DNA of 17,440 bases from Bacteroidia bacterium (GTDB lineage: Bacteria > Bacteroidota > Bacteroidia > Bacteroidales > Azobacteroidaceae): assembly GCA_025996895.1 (NCBI GenBank), contig BNTW01000055.1, positions 1-17,440 on the forward strand. Direction: 5' to 3'. A program made the translations under genes and the position numbers. The notes below the pieces were generated by a model that saw only the letters and a list, made by a program, of their open reading frames with translations, did no database searches and had not been told where the DNA came from. Below are positions 1 to 9,200 of the stretch, one piece after another (the stretch's first letter is position 1; each line of letters opens with the position of its first letter).

Positions 1-1
1 A

Positions 2-103
2 AAAGGAATAGTGATAAGCGATGAAGAGTTAAATGCAATAAATCTTAAAAAATATAAGTTCCATGGCGAGTGGAATTATGTCATAAAACCTAATAAAATG
101 TGA
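2..103 (+). pseudogene. C-terminal end of an ISAzo13-like transposase (partial, cut by window edge)
   Basis: An open frame enters from the left edge and ends at a TGA at 101-103, giving 33 residues. The tail contains ITLE-like text ISDEELNAINL followed by KFHGEWNYVIKP. I recognise the FHGEWNY-I-P ending as typical of ISAzo13-family (Rhodopirellula-type DDE) transposases. The stretch 113-126 just after the stop reads, on the minus strand, GGGAGCGTCCG, which could be the terminal inverted repeat, but the other end lies outside the window. Whether the full gene is intact cannot be judged. The family call rests on a short C-terminal motif recalled from memory. Confidence 0.5.
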
Positions 104-152
104 AAATTATTTACGGACGCTCCCTAATTTTAATTCTCCATTCTTTATTCCT

Positions 153-1266
153 TTATTCTTCTCCACCGAATTCCATCAAATAAGCTTTGATAAATTCGTC
201 GATGTCGCCGTCCATCACTGCGCCCACATTGGAAGTCTGATAATCGGTGCGATGGTCTTTCACCCTGCGGTCGTCGAACACGTAGGAACGGATTTGCGAC
301 CCCCACTCGATTTTTTTCTTTCCGGCTTCAATCTTGGCAGAAGCGCGCCGACGGCGTTCGAGTTCTAATTCGTAGAGTTGCGATTTCAACAAGCGGATCG
401 CGTTGTCCTTATTGCCGAATTGCGAACGGCTTTCGGTGTTTTCAATCACAATTTCCTTTACTTCGCCGGTGTCGGGATCTTTATAATTATAATGCAATCG
501 AACACCGGTTTCCACTTTATTCACGTTCTGACCGCCTGCCCCACTCGACCGGAATGTATCCCACGTAATATCGCCCGTATTGACTTCGATTTCTATCGTA
601 TCATCAACCAACGGAACGACTGCCACAGACGAAAAAGAAGTCATACGCTTGCCCTGCGCATTGTAGGGAGAAACACGCACCAAACGGTGAACGCCATTCT
701 CGCTTTTCAAATAACCGAAAGCATAATCGCCTTCAACTTGCAGGGTAACGCTTTTAATGCCTGCATCGTCGCCGTCCAACCAATTGGTAACGGTTACTTT
801 GTAGCCCTTGCTCTCGCACCAACGGCTGTACATGCGGTAAAGCATTTCCGCCCAATCCTGCGCTTCCGTTCCACCCGCACCCGCATTGATTTTCAACACT
901 GCACCTAAATGGTCTTCTTCGGAACGAAGCATATTTTTCATTTCCAGCTTTTCGAGCAAATCAATGGCTTTCCGGTAAGCCTCATCGACCTCATCTTCAG
1001 TCGTAATACCTTCCTTATTGAAATCATAAGCTAATTGCAACTCTTCGGCAGCCGCTTTTACCTCGTCGTAGGCAATCACCCACGACTTAATGCTCCGCAC
1101 TTTTTTCATTTGTTCTTCTGCCCGCTTCGGGTCTTCCCAAAAATCGGGGGCTTGCGTGCGCAATTCTTCTTCTTCTAATTGAATGGTCTTCGCGTCGATG
1201 TCAAAGATACCCCCTCAACGCGGACTCGCGTTCCAATACTTCGCGTAATTGGTCTGTCGTAATCAT
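153..1266 (-). CDS. prfB: Peptide chain release factor 2 (RF2), expressed by programmed +1 frameshift
   Basis: RF2 recognises UGA and UAA stop codons in the ribosomal A site and triggers peptide release. Translation starts at the ATG at 1266-1264 (MITTDQLREVLE), runs 21 codons to CTT at 1206-1204, meets an in-frame TGA at 1203-1201, and continues in the +1 frame from GAC at 1202 to the TAA at 155-153. The product is about 370 residues, the normal family length. A start at the TTG at 1163 would remove the conserved N-terminal helix. The catalytic GGQ loop is present (SSGAGGQNVNKVETGVRLHY). The stop-recognition tripeptide reads SPY in RVSPYNAQGKRMTSF where E. coli has SPF; I recall SPY in Bacteroides RF2 too. 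The gene has its own promoter and is the last gene of the minus-strand block. Confidence 0.96.
1201..1215 (-). promoter_or_regulatory. prfB programmed +1 frameshift site (autoregulatory recoding signal)
   Basis: On the minus strand the sequence is AGG GGG TAT CTT TGA followed by C. This is the classic RF2 recoding signal: a Shine-Dalgarno-like AGGGGG at 1215-1210, three bases before the slippery CTT, then the TGA stop codon. When RF2 is scarce the ribosome pauses at UGA and slips by one base, so RF2 controls its own synthesis. The two frames join exactly here: the upstream frame gives an RF2 N-terminus and the downstream frame gives the rest. Confidence 0.95.
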
Positions 1267-1292
1267 GTTTTTTTCTTATTTTTATTGAGGTG

Positions 1293-1324
1293 CAAAAGTA
1301 ATCATTTTTTTATCTTATATCAAG
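1293..1324 (-). promoter_or_regulatory. Bacteroidetes-type promoter of prfB
   Basis: On the minus strand TACTTTTG (1300-1293) matches the -7 consensus TAnnTTTG. CTTG (1324-1321) lies 20 nt upstream and matches the -33 TTTG at three of four positions. The -33 box overlaps the stop codon region of the upstream phosphoesterase gene. prfB can therefore be transcribed separately from the upstream operon. Confidence 0.65.
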
Positions 1325-2414
1325 TCCGGAATTTTATATTAAAAATCACATATTCCGATTGTGTGCCTATACGCAAAGGCGGTCCCCAAAGTCCCAAGCC
1401 CGATGTAACATAAATATGAGTATTGGTTTTTTGTTTGTATCCGTAACCGATTTCAAAAACTTTATCAACAATCAGGCTTAATGGCCACAACTGACCGTGA
1501 TGGGTATGACCGGAAACTTGCAAATCAATATCGTTTTGCTCGGCCTCTTCCAAGTTATACGGCTCATGATCTAATAAAATCAATGGCTGGGCAGGATTGG
1601 TCTGTTTCACTAATTCTTCCAACGATTGACGGTTTTTATTTCCCTGCCGGTCGTCGCGTCCGATAATCCAAAAACTGTTATTGACTTGCACCACGCTGTC
1701 AACCAACACCGTAACATTTGTTTTTTGCAAAAATTCCCGGCTACTTTCAATTCCACTCAAATATTCGTGGTTTCCCAAACAGGCATACATGCCCAAAGGA
1801 GCTTTTAATTGATTAATTTCTTCGTACATTTTTTCCTGATTGAGCGAACGGGTGCAATTATCCACCATATCGCCGGCATACAAAATCACATCGGGCTTTT
1901 CGGCATTAATCAGCCGGACATATTTTTGCAGTTTCTTTTTATCAATCGACAATCCGAGATGTACATCACTGAAAATCAACACTTTCAAATCTTTGTATTT
2001 TCCACCGTCTTTGTGAATGACTATCGTTTTTTCCACTCGTTGCGGGTGATTAAACCGGTAATTGCCGGCAATCAAAAGAACGCCTACGAGAGCGTAGCCC
2101 ACACTTACTTGTATCCAGCGAAAACGTCTAAAACGTTTTAATCCGAAAAAGCAGCCGGTAATCAAAAAATACAGCGTCAGATAAAGTGTAACCGCCAGCC
2201 AAAGCGTACCAATAAAGTACAACGGTTTTACGATTTCCAACGGTAAGGTTTCTCTTCCCAACATCGCGATAATGAATGCACTATACAAAATAAAAAACAC
2301 AATGGCATACACTTTTCTTGCCCCACCGAAAGCAGGCAATATCTTCCAACCTCTGAGAAAAAGATAGAGATTGACGAGTGTGTAAAAAATAAAAACAATA
2401 AGAAAAAACATCAT
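1320..2414 (-). CDS. Membrane-anchored calcineurin-like metallophosphoesterase
   Basis: This 364-residue protein has about four hydrophobic segments in its first 120 residues (roughly 1-23, 33-53, 62-92, 101-118), followed by a soluble metallophosphoesterase domain. All metal-binding motifs of the family are present: D-x-H at 150-152 (SDVH), GDMVD around D182, GNHE at 214-217, a DHEP histidine near 284, and GHTHHGQ near 302. It should be a dinuclear-metal phosphoesterase anchored in the inner membrane, similar to the YkuE/YaeI group. The substrate is unknown; homologues act on lipid or nucleotide phosphoesters. The start codon overlaps the stop of the upstream histidine kinase (ATGA, 2414-2411), so translation is probably coupled. 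It is the last gene of the five-gene operon. Confidence 0.88.
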   Translation of the reverse strand: MMFFLIVFIFYTLVNLYLFLRGWKILPAFGGARKVYAIVFFILYSAFIIAMLGRETLPLEIVKPLYFIGTLWLAVTLYLTLYFLITGCFFGLKRFRRFRWIQVSVGYALVGVLLIAGNYRFNHPQRVEKTIVIHKDGGKYKDLKVLIFSDVHLGLSIDKKKLQKYVRLINAEKPDVILYAGDMVDNCTRSLNQEKMYEEINQLKAPLGMYACLGNHEYLSGIESSREFLQKTNVTVLVDSVVQVNNSFWIIGRDDRQGNKNRQSLEELVKQTNPAQPLILLDHEPYNLEEAEQNDIDLQVSGHTHHGQLWPLSLIVDKVFEIGYGYKQKTNTHIYVTSGLGLWGPPLRIGTQSEYVIFNIKFRT

Positions 2415-3469
2415 TTCTTTTTAAGAGTAAATAAAAATTCCAATCCGCCGTCCGCTTTGTTTTTGGCGTAAATCTCGCCTTTATGAAAAAGAACGGCCTC
2501 TTTCACAATAGATAATCCCAACCCTGATCCGCCTTGATCTCTCGTCCGGCCTTCCTTTATGCGGTAAAACCGTTCAAAAATCCGGTGGATATATTTTTCA
2601 TCAATGCCTTTCCCATTGTCGGAATACGAAAAATAGTAGAAATCGTCGTCTTCCATATAGTTGTATATATCGATGATCACATTTTCACCGGCATATTTAA
2701 TCGCATTATCCCCTAAATTGTAAAAAATAGAATGAAGTAAAGTGCGATTTCCCCTGACCGTAACATGTTTATCGACTTGTATATTAATCGTACTGATTTC
2801 TTTATAACTCCCGGTCATTTCTCGAAGCAATTTGTAAATATTGACATTTTCCCGGTCAAAATATTGCGGCGTTTCGGTCTGAGCAAGCAAAACAATATCT
2901 TGCGTAATTTCCGAAAGCCGTATTACTTGATTATACGCTCGCTTGATAAATTCCTGCTGCTTTTCGGGTGGTAGGTCTTCGTGGTTGAGCAACGTTTCGA
3001 GATAGCCTCGAATGCTGGTCAGCGGCGTACGGAACTCATGAGCGATATTATTGGTTATCACCGAGCGTTCGCTATGAAATTTTTCCGTTTCGGAAATATT
3101 GCGGATAATAATTTCAAAACTGTTATCGTCGAAAATAATCGTTTTAATCAGAAAATAAAGTCCGTGGCTCTGGATTTTCTTGTTAAAAACGGTACTTTTA
3201 TCCGGATTTTTCAAAAAATCCAAAATATCGGCAAAAAGCGGACTATTAAACATGTCGCTTATGTCGAACGTGGTCGTATTCAACAACATACTTACATACT
3301 GAATAAAATAGGAATTGGTATAAATATTCTTATAGTCGGACGAAAAAAACGAAATACCTTCTTCCGCATGGCGAAAATGCTCCAGCAATTTTTCCTTTTC
3401 CGACAAAACTTCCTTTGTGTTGGCGGCCAACTGATCGTATGTTTCTAAATAGGTAAATTTAGATTTCAT
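2411..3469 (-). CDS. Sensor histidine kinase without membrane segments
   Basis: This 352-residue kinase has a HisKA dimerisation domain with the phospho-acceptor H144 in NNIAHEFRTPLTSIRGYLE, then an HATPase_c domain with an N box (FYNLGDNAIKYA), a G1 box (SDNGKGID) and a G2 box (GGSGLGLSIV). Residues about 20-130 look like a PAS-type sensor (HAEEGISFF, followed by YFIQYVSMLL). I see no hydrophobic helix long enough to cross the membrane and no HAMP domain, although as I recall Bacteroidales kinases with this core usually carry two N-terminal transmembrane helices. The signal is therefore probably cytoplasmic, or the N-terminus has been lost. The gene overlaps its cognate response regulator (ATGA, 3469-3466) and the phosphoesterase, both by 4 nt. 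Confidence 0.9.
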   Translation of the reverse strand: MKSKFTYLETYDQLAANTKEVLSEKEKLLEHFRHAEEGISFFSSDYKNIYTNSYFIQYVSMLLNTTTFDISDMFNSPLFADILDFLKNPDKSTVFNKKIQSHGLYFLIKTIIFDDNSFEIIIRNISETEKFHSERSVITNNIAHEFRTPLTSIRGYLETLLNHEDLPPEKQQEFIKRAYNQVIRLSEITQDIVLLAQTETPQYFDRENVNIYKLLREMTGSYKEISTINIQVDKHVTVRGNRTLLHSIFYNLGDNAIKYAGENVIIDIYNYMEDDDFYYFSYSDNGKGIDEKYIHRIFERFYRIKEGRTRDQGGSGLGLSIVKEAVLFHKGEIYAKNKADGGLEFLFTLKKK

Positions 3470-4176
3470 ATATAACTAATGATACTTTTCGGATCGTTGA
3501 ACGAATAGCCGTAACCTGAACGATTAGTGATATAAACACTATATTCGTCTAATTTTTTCCGCAGGCGGGCAATATGGACATCGACCGTGCGTTCCAACAC
3601 ATAACTTTCCTCTTTCCATACTTCCTGCAAAATCTCTTCGCGGGTGAAATTTCTTTGCGGATTTTGCATCAACAAACTCAAAATTTCAAATTCTTTCCGC
3701 GTCAGAATAATGCTTCTGTTCTTCAATTCAAGGTGTTTAGAAATTATATTTAATTTCATATCCCCCATCGTGATAATATCTGATTTCTTTTTATCCGCCT
3801 CAACAACCGGATTATTTCTGCGGGTAACGGCTTTCACGCGCGCAATGACTTCTTTAATCGAAAACGGCTTGGCAATATAATCGTCTGCACCAAGAGAAAA
3901 ACCGGTAAGCATATCATTTTCGCTTTCTCTGGCAGTCAGGAAAATAATCGGTGTCTGGATATTGTCTTTCCGCAGTCTTTCGGCCACGCGAAAACCCGAC
4001 ATTCCGCCCATCATCACGTCCAACAAAATCAATTTGTGTTCGGGAGTTAATTTTTCCAACGCTTCTTCTCCTGAAGCGGCGGTGTCAATAATAAATCCTT
4101 CGTTTTCCAAATTGAATAAAAGAATTTCGCGAATATCTTCCTCATCATCAACAATCAGTAATCTTCCTGCACTCAT
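3466..4176 (-). CDS. OmpR/PhoB-family response regulator
   Basis: This 236-residue regulator has a receiver domain (about 5-118) with the acidic pocket D10-D11, the phospho-acceptor D53 in LILLDVMMGG, T81 in FLTARE and K103 in YIAKPF. A winged-helix DNA-binding domain follows (about 130-230), with RKEFEILSLL, FTREEILQEVW and VHIARLRKKLD typical of the OmpR class. It is phosphorylated by the kinase encoded just downstream and should act as a transcription factor; its targets cannot be read from the window. The ATG lies one base after the stop codon of the upstream kinase-like gene, so the two are probably translationally coupled. Confidence 0.94.
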   Translation of the reverse strand: MSAGRLLIVDDEEDIREILLFNLENEGFIIDTAASGEEALEKLTPEHKLILLDVMMGGMSGFRVAERLRKDNIQTPIIFLTARESENDMLTGFSLGADDYIAKPFSIKEVIARVKAVTRRNNPVVEADKKKSDIITMGDMKLNIISKHLELKNRSIILTRKEFEILSLLMQNPQRNFTREEILQEVWKEESYVLERTVDVHIARLRKKLDEYSVYITNRSGYGYSFNDPKSIISYI

Positions 4177-4177
4177 C

Positions 4178-4789
4178 CTATCTATAATTATTTTTCACAT
4201 AATCTTCGATAATCGAAGCCATTTTTTCCAAATTAAACACAGATGAGTTCAAGCACAAGTCGTAGGAAGAAGCCATTCCCCATGTTTTGTTGCTGAAATA
4301 ATTGTAATATTCCGAGCGTTTTTTGTCCGTTTGTTCCATCAGTGTTTTTGCCTGTTTTTCGGAAACAGGATTATCTTCCATAATACGCCGGACACGGTCT
4401 TCGAGGGCAGCATGAATGAAAAGACTTAACCGGTGAGGGTGAGCCCGTAGAATATAATCCGCACAACGCCCCACAAAAATACACGATTCTTTTTCGGCCA
4501 ACGACCGGATTACATCGCTCTGAATTTTAAACAGTGTTTCGTTCGATAAATAATTGCTGTCGCCCATATAACCGGAACGGAAACCAAAGTAACTACTCAA
4601 AAAACCGTGACTGCTTTTCTCGTCGGCTTTTTCAAAAAATTCCTTTCCCAGACCACTTTCGCGCGAAGCCAAGAGTATCAATTCTTTGTCGTAGCAGGAA
4701 ATGCCTAATTTTTGGGCTAAAGTTTCGCCCAAGCGTTTGCCTCCGCTGCCCAATTCGCGCCCGATAGTAATGACATAATTTGTTTGCAT
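4178..4789 (-). CDS. Cytidylate-kinase-like family protein
   Basis: This 203-residue protein begins with YVITIGRELGSGGKRLGE, a P-loop of the cytidylate-kinase-like family in which the usual GKST is replaced by GSGGK. CYDKELILLAS follows, as in the CMP-kinase fold. Residues about 105-165 (FVGRCADYILR, then RVRRIMEDNPVSEKQA) match the NMP-binding and lid parts of that fold. The protein is distinct from canonical Cmk (about 225 residues), and the physiological phospho-acceptor is not established. It sits between a MATE transporter and a two-component system in one transcription unit, which suggests a shared condition rather than housekeeping CMP phosphorylation. The function beyond nucleotide-kinase-like fold is inference. 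Confidence 0.82.
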   Translation of the reverse strand: MQTNYVITIGRELGSGGKRLGETLAQKLGISCYDKELILLASRESGLGKEFFEKADEKSSHGFLSSYFGFRSGYMGDSNYLSNETLFKIQSDVIRSLAEKESCIFVGRCADYILRAHPHRLSLFIHAALEDRVRRIMEDNPVSEKQAKTLMEQTDKKRSEYYNYFSNKTWGMASSYDLCLNSSVFNLEKMASIIEDYVKNNYR

Positions 4790-4799
4790 GGTCGTAAAA

Positions 4800-6164
4800 T
4801 TATATTGTTTTTTCGTCGCCTAATTTAAAATGTTTCAATTCGGTGGCCAGCAAAATACCGGCCAGCAACACAGATATAGAATCGGAAATCGCCATACTCG
4901 CCCACACGCCTTTGATACCCCAATAATTGGGTAAAATCAGCAAAATCGGTATCAAAAACAAGACTTGGCGCGTCATAGCCAGAATAATGGATTTGTTAGG
5001 CTTGCCGATACTTTGAAAAAACGCCGAACTCACCATTTGGAAACCGACTAACGGATAAATCGCAAACACCCAGCGAAGTCCCTGAACAGCAATATCCACC
5101 AATTGGTTTTCGGTCGTGAAAACTGCCGCAACAGCATGTGGAAATAGTTCAACAACAGCAAATCCGACCACCATAATTAGGGTAGCGAAAAAAATGGATT
5201 TTTTCAAAACCGCCAACACACGATCGTACAGTTTTGCACCGTAATTGTATCCGGCAATCGGTTGCATGCCTTGATTTAATCCGATAACAATCATAACGAA
5301 TAGGAATGCCACCCGATTGACAATGCCGTAGGCCCCTACAGCCAAATCGCCACCGTGCTGTATGAGTTGCCGGTTGATAATAATAATGATTAAACAACTG
5401 GCTGCGTTCATCAGAAACGGTGCCATACCGATGGATAAGGAGTCCGTAACGATTTTCTTCTTTAAGCGGTAAATGCCTTTTTTCCAACGAATAAAACTAT
5501 TTTTATTACTAAACAGATGGATTTGCCAGCAAAGCACGAGGATTTGGGAAATAATCGTAGCAAAGGCCGATCCTCGAATGCCCCAATGAAAACCGAAAAT
5601 AAACAAAGGGTTGAGTACCAAGTTGATAAGTACGGTGAAAATGGTCGCCATCATGGATTTTTGCGGACTTCCCGACGAACGAAGCAGGGCATTCAGTCCA
5701 AAATACATGTGTGTAACCACGTTTCCGCACAAGATAATCACCATGAACTCACGCGAATATTCCAATGTTTCCTCGCTTGCGCCGAAAAAATGCAAGATAG
5801 GATTTAGAAAAGGAAGCGCAATCAGGGTAAATCCGATACCCATGACGAGATTTAAAACCAAAACATTCCCTAAAATGTGGTTGGCCGTTTCATAATCTTT
5901 CTGTCCCATGCGAATAGAGAGAAGTGTAGAAGCCCCAACGCCAACCAGCGAGCCGAAAGCCGCCGCCAAATTCATAATCGGAAAGGTTATCGCCAATCCC
6001 GACAAGGCCAACGGTCCCACGCCGTGACCGATAAAAATACTGTCGGTGATATTGTACAACGAAGAGGCCGTCATCGCAATAATTGCCGGGATGGCGTATT
6101 GCATCAACAGTTTTCCTACTTTTTCAGTTCCCAAACTGAGCGGAGCGGTTTCATTTTGCACCAT
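4800..6164 (-). CDS. MATE-family multidrug efflux transporter
   Basis: This is a 454-residue, very hydrophobic protein with about 12 transmembrane segments in two related halves. The N-terminal half has ITDSIFIGHGVGPLALSGLA and the C-terminal half GLNQGMQPIAGYNYGAK; both are hallmark MATE stretches, close to the MepA/NorM-like group. It should export cationic drugs or metabolites across the inner membrane using a Na+ or H+ gradient; the substrate is unknown. It is the first gene of a minus-strand operon: 10 nt separate its stop from the next start, and a -7 box lies 17 nt before its ATG, giving a very short leader. Confidence 0.93.
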   Translation of the reverse strand: MVQNETAPLSLGTEKVGKLLMQYAIPAIIAMTASSLYNITDSIFIGHGVGPLALSGLAITFPIMNLAAAFGSLVGVGASTLLSIRMGQKDYETANHILGNVLVLNLVMGIGFTLIALPFLNPILHFFGASEETLEYSREFMVIILCGNVVTHMYFGLNALLRSSGSPQKSMMATIFTVLINLVLNPLFIFGFHWGIRGSAFATIISQILVLCWQIHLFSNKNSFIRWKKGIYRLKKKIVTDSLSIGMAPFLMNAASCLIIIIINRQLIQHGGDLAVGAYGIVNRVAFLFVMIVIGLNQGMQPIAGYNYGAKLYDRVLAVLKKSIFFATLIMVVGFAVVELFPHAVAAVFTTENQLVDIAVQGLRWVFAIYPLVGFQMVSSAFFQSIGKPNKSIILAMTRQVLFLIPILLILPNYWGIKGVWASMAISDSISVLLAGILLATELKHFKLGDEKTI

Positions 6165-6180
6165 ATTGCAGTTGTTTTTG

Positions 6181-6188
6181 CAAAGGTA
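6181..6188 (-). promoter_or_regulatory. -7 box of the five-gene MATE/two-component operon
   Basis: On the minus strand the bases read TACCTTTG, a full match to the Bacteroidetes -7 consensus TAnnTTTG. Transcription would start about 10 nt before the MATE start codon. No clear -33 TTTG is visible at the expected distance; the upstream stretch is only T-rich. Confidence 0.5.
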
Positions 6189-6207
6189 AAAATATTTTTG
6201 AAAATGA

Positions 6208-6252
6208 TTCAGGCTGCTCCAAAAGTTTTTACACTTTATGAAACAGCCTGAA
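6208..6252 (-). terminator. Hairpin between the TonB receptor gene and the MATE operon
   Basis: TTCAGGCTG at 6208-6216 and CAGCCTGAA at 6244-6252 form a perfect 9-bp inverted repeat with a 27-nt spacer. It lies 26 nt downstream of the TonB receptor stop, so it may end that transcript. The long loop and the lack of a strong U tract (AATCATTTTC follows on the minus strand) are unusual for an intrinsic terminator. The spacer also resembles an insertion-sequence end or small palindromic element. Confidence 0.4.
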
Positions 6253-6277
6253 AAAGATTTATACTTCTAAACCGAAA

Positions 6278-9200
6278 TTAATTGAAGATGTAGCGAACGC
6301 CTACTTGTAGTTTCCAAGTTTGGCCTGTAACATCGTTGTATGTTGTATAAATTTCGGGAATATCGTCGGCAGAGAAAAAGGAGTAAGTCGGAATATTGTT
6401 GGCGTCTTTCCCTTCATACTTGAGAATTTTTCCTTGGTTAGCCACCGGAAGCATTTGCTTGTTAACTCCCCACTTATTATTCAACAAATTGCCGAAGTTC
6501 AAAATATCTAAACTTACTTGCAAAGTGTTCTTGGTTTTGCCTGTTTTTACAGTAAAATTTTGAGCAAAACGCAAGTCGAAACGATGAACCATCGGTGCAA
6601 AAGCTGCATAAGCATCGGCGTATTCGCCTTTATGTTTGCTCAAATAACTGTCTTTTTCAAGGAAAGCCCAAAAACGGTCAGCATCTTCCGGTGTTTTCCA
6701 CTTGATTTCATCTTTTGTTTTAGGAATGTAAATCAAATCTTGATTGATACCATCACCATTTATATCGCTTGTATAAGTATAACTGTAACGATTGGGTGAA
6801 TAACCTTGATAGAAAATTCCGATTTCGGACGAAGTCCAGTCTTTCAAGTAACTAATACGATAATTCAAAGAAGCAATTATACGATCGGGCGTAACATATT
6901 GCGAATTTTGGATACCATTGAAATTCGCTCCGTTTATGGTAGGAAGTCCTTGGAATACAGATGTCGCATTATCACCCGGCATACCGCTCATTTCGTAGGA
7001 AGCTGTGTGGGTGTAGGCTGCCATGAAATTCAAATCTTTCACCGGCTCAGAATTAAGGGTTATGTTGCCTGTATATCCATAGCCTTCACTTGTATTCGTC
7101 AATACGCCAAGTACGCCTACATTTTTCTTGTGGTCAGCATCGTAAGCGGCAGTATTGGCATAATATTGATAAGTTGATGGATAGATATAACGATTATCCG
7201 GGCCTTCAAATTGAGTATATCCATTGGCAGCTGTTTGGTCTTTAATATTATAATTAAGCATCCTAACATCATTGATATATTTTGAAAACATCCCTTCTAC
7301 TGTTACCGACAATGGGAATGAAACCGGTATTTGATAATCTACGGCCAATGAACTTTTCCATACTTGCGGCATTTTGAAATTCGGGTCAACGCCTGCCATA
7401 CTACTTTGTATAGTACCTTCTTCCGGAGAGATGGTGTTTTTCAAACCGAATGTTTCTATCATTTGGTTAACATTGGTTATCAGTTTTCCATCCACATACA
7501 TTTGGTCTAACCGAGGGTCTCGTTTTAGTACATCTCCTACGTTGGCAGCCTCGCCTTTATCTACATTCGTTTGGGTTGCATACGTGGTATATAGCTGATT
7601 GCTTGCACCTTGAATCATACCCGAATTTTGTGGCATATTGGTAAAGAACACAAGAGGAACGCGACCTGCGAAAAGCCCTGTACCACCACGCACTTTTAAC
7701 GTTTGATCGCCAAATACGTCATAAGTAAAGCCTACGCGGGGCGAGAACTGAAATTTGGCAGAGGGCCAAACGCCCGTATCCACATGTTTTCCTCCGAAAT
7801 CGAGTTCGTAAATGGCGTTGTTACGCACAATGTCATTAAGAAAGAACGTGTTATCCAAACGAATACCGTAAGTAAGTTTCAGATTATCAAGAATATTCCA
7901 TTCGTCTTGTGCGTAAGCAGCCAACTGTCCGAAAGCCACTTTTCCGGCAGGATTCAATTCACCGCCATAACCGTAAGTGAGCGCAAATGCTTCAGGTGCT
8001 GCATTGTTTTTGAAATCCGAAAAACTTTTGAAACGATAATATCCTGTTCCGTTACGCATGTAGGAGTTCAAAGCCGACTGATATTCATAACTTACACCTC
8101 CGGTAAACTTATGCGCACCCAAGTAATAAGTGAAGTTGTCAGTTATGCTGAATACCTTGTTTTTTACACCATTATTCCAAGTAAACAATTCGTAACCGGC
8201 AGTCATATAAGGTTTGAAATTTCCCGCATTTGACGGATCTAATCCTGCAGCCGCTACATCATCTCCATTCATAATATCAATAAGTGGAAAAGGATCGGAC
8301 AATGACCCGCGAATATCCTGAATATCAGTATATGTTACCAACAATTGATTACTCATCAAGTCGTTTAAATGCGAGTTCAATTCAGTTGTGAACGAATTAA
8401 CAACATTACGCATCGAATAAGTAGAGTTCATAAACGACATGGCATCAACTCCCATACGGTAGGTGTTGTTCAAACGATAGCCGGTATCGGAAGAATTGCC
8501 GTTCGGTTCAATCCAATTATCATTTTGTGTGTGGTTGTAGCGCAAACTCAATTTGTGAGCATTGCTGATATTCCAGTCAATACGTCCCAAAAATTTCATA
8601 TTGGTAACACCACCGGGAAAATCGGTCGACGAGCCGGTATTATATCCGTAACGTTCTTTCAGCAGGCGCGAAAATTCGTCCAAATCCGATTGTCGTGCGT
8701 GCGAAATAAAATTATTGCTATTGGCCATACCATCTTTCGACGCCCGCCAATCGCTTATCTGTTCAGGACTTTTTTCGTATTCAAAATTTCCAAAAAAGAA
8801 CAGTTTATCTTTAATAATAGGACCTCCTAATGTTGCGCCATAAATTGTTTTTCCTTCTTTCGGGCGTTCGCCTTCGGGAGTGAAATCGCCGATGGTATTT
8901 CCGCGCATATTTTCATTGTTCATATACATATAAGCCGTACCCTTGAACGTATTAGTACCCGATTTGGTAATGGCATTGATGCCACCGCCGATAAAGTTGG
9001 ATTGACGAACGTCGTAAGGCGCAATGATTACTTGCATTTCTTCAATAGCATCAAGTGAAATAGGATTGCCACCGCCGGGCAAAATTCCGTTTCCAAGACC
9101 GAAGTTATTGTTCAAACGAGCACCATCTACGGTAAAATTGTTTGATCGTCCATCGCGTCCGGCAAAAGTGTTGTTTCCGCCGCCGGCATAAGGCGAAAGA

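Noticed and set aside
378..908. 176-residue open frame on the plus strand inside prfB
   Set aside because: It is the antisense shadow of a well-conserved gene, with low-complexity translation and no family resemblance.
153..1163. prfB starting at the TTG at 1163 as a 336-residue protein
   Set aside because: The upstream 21-codon frame, the conserved frameshift core and a good promoter show that the true start is the ATG at 1266.
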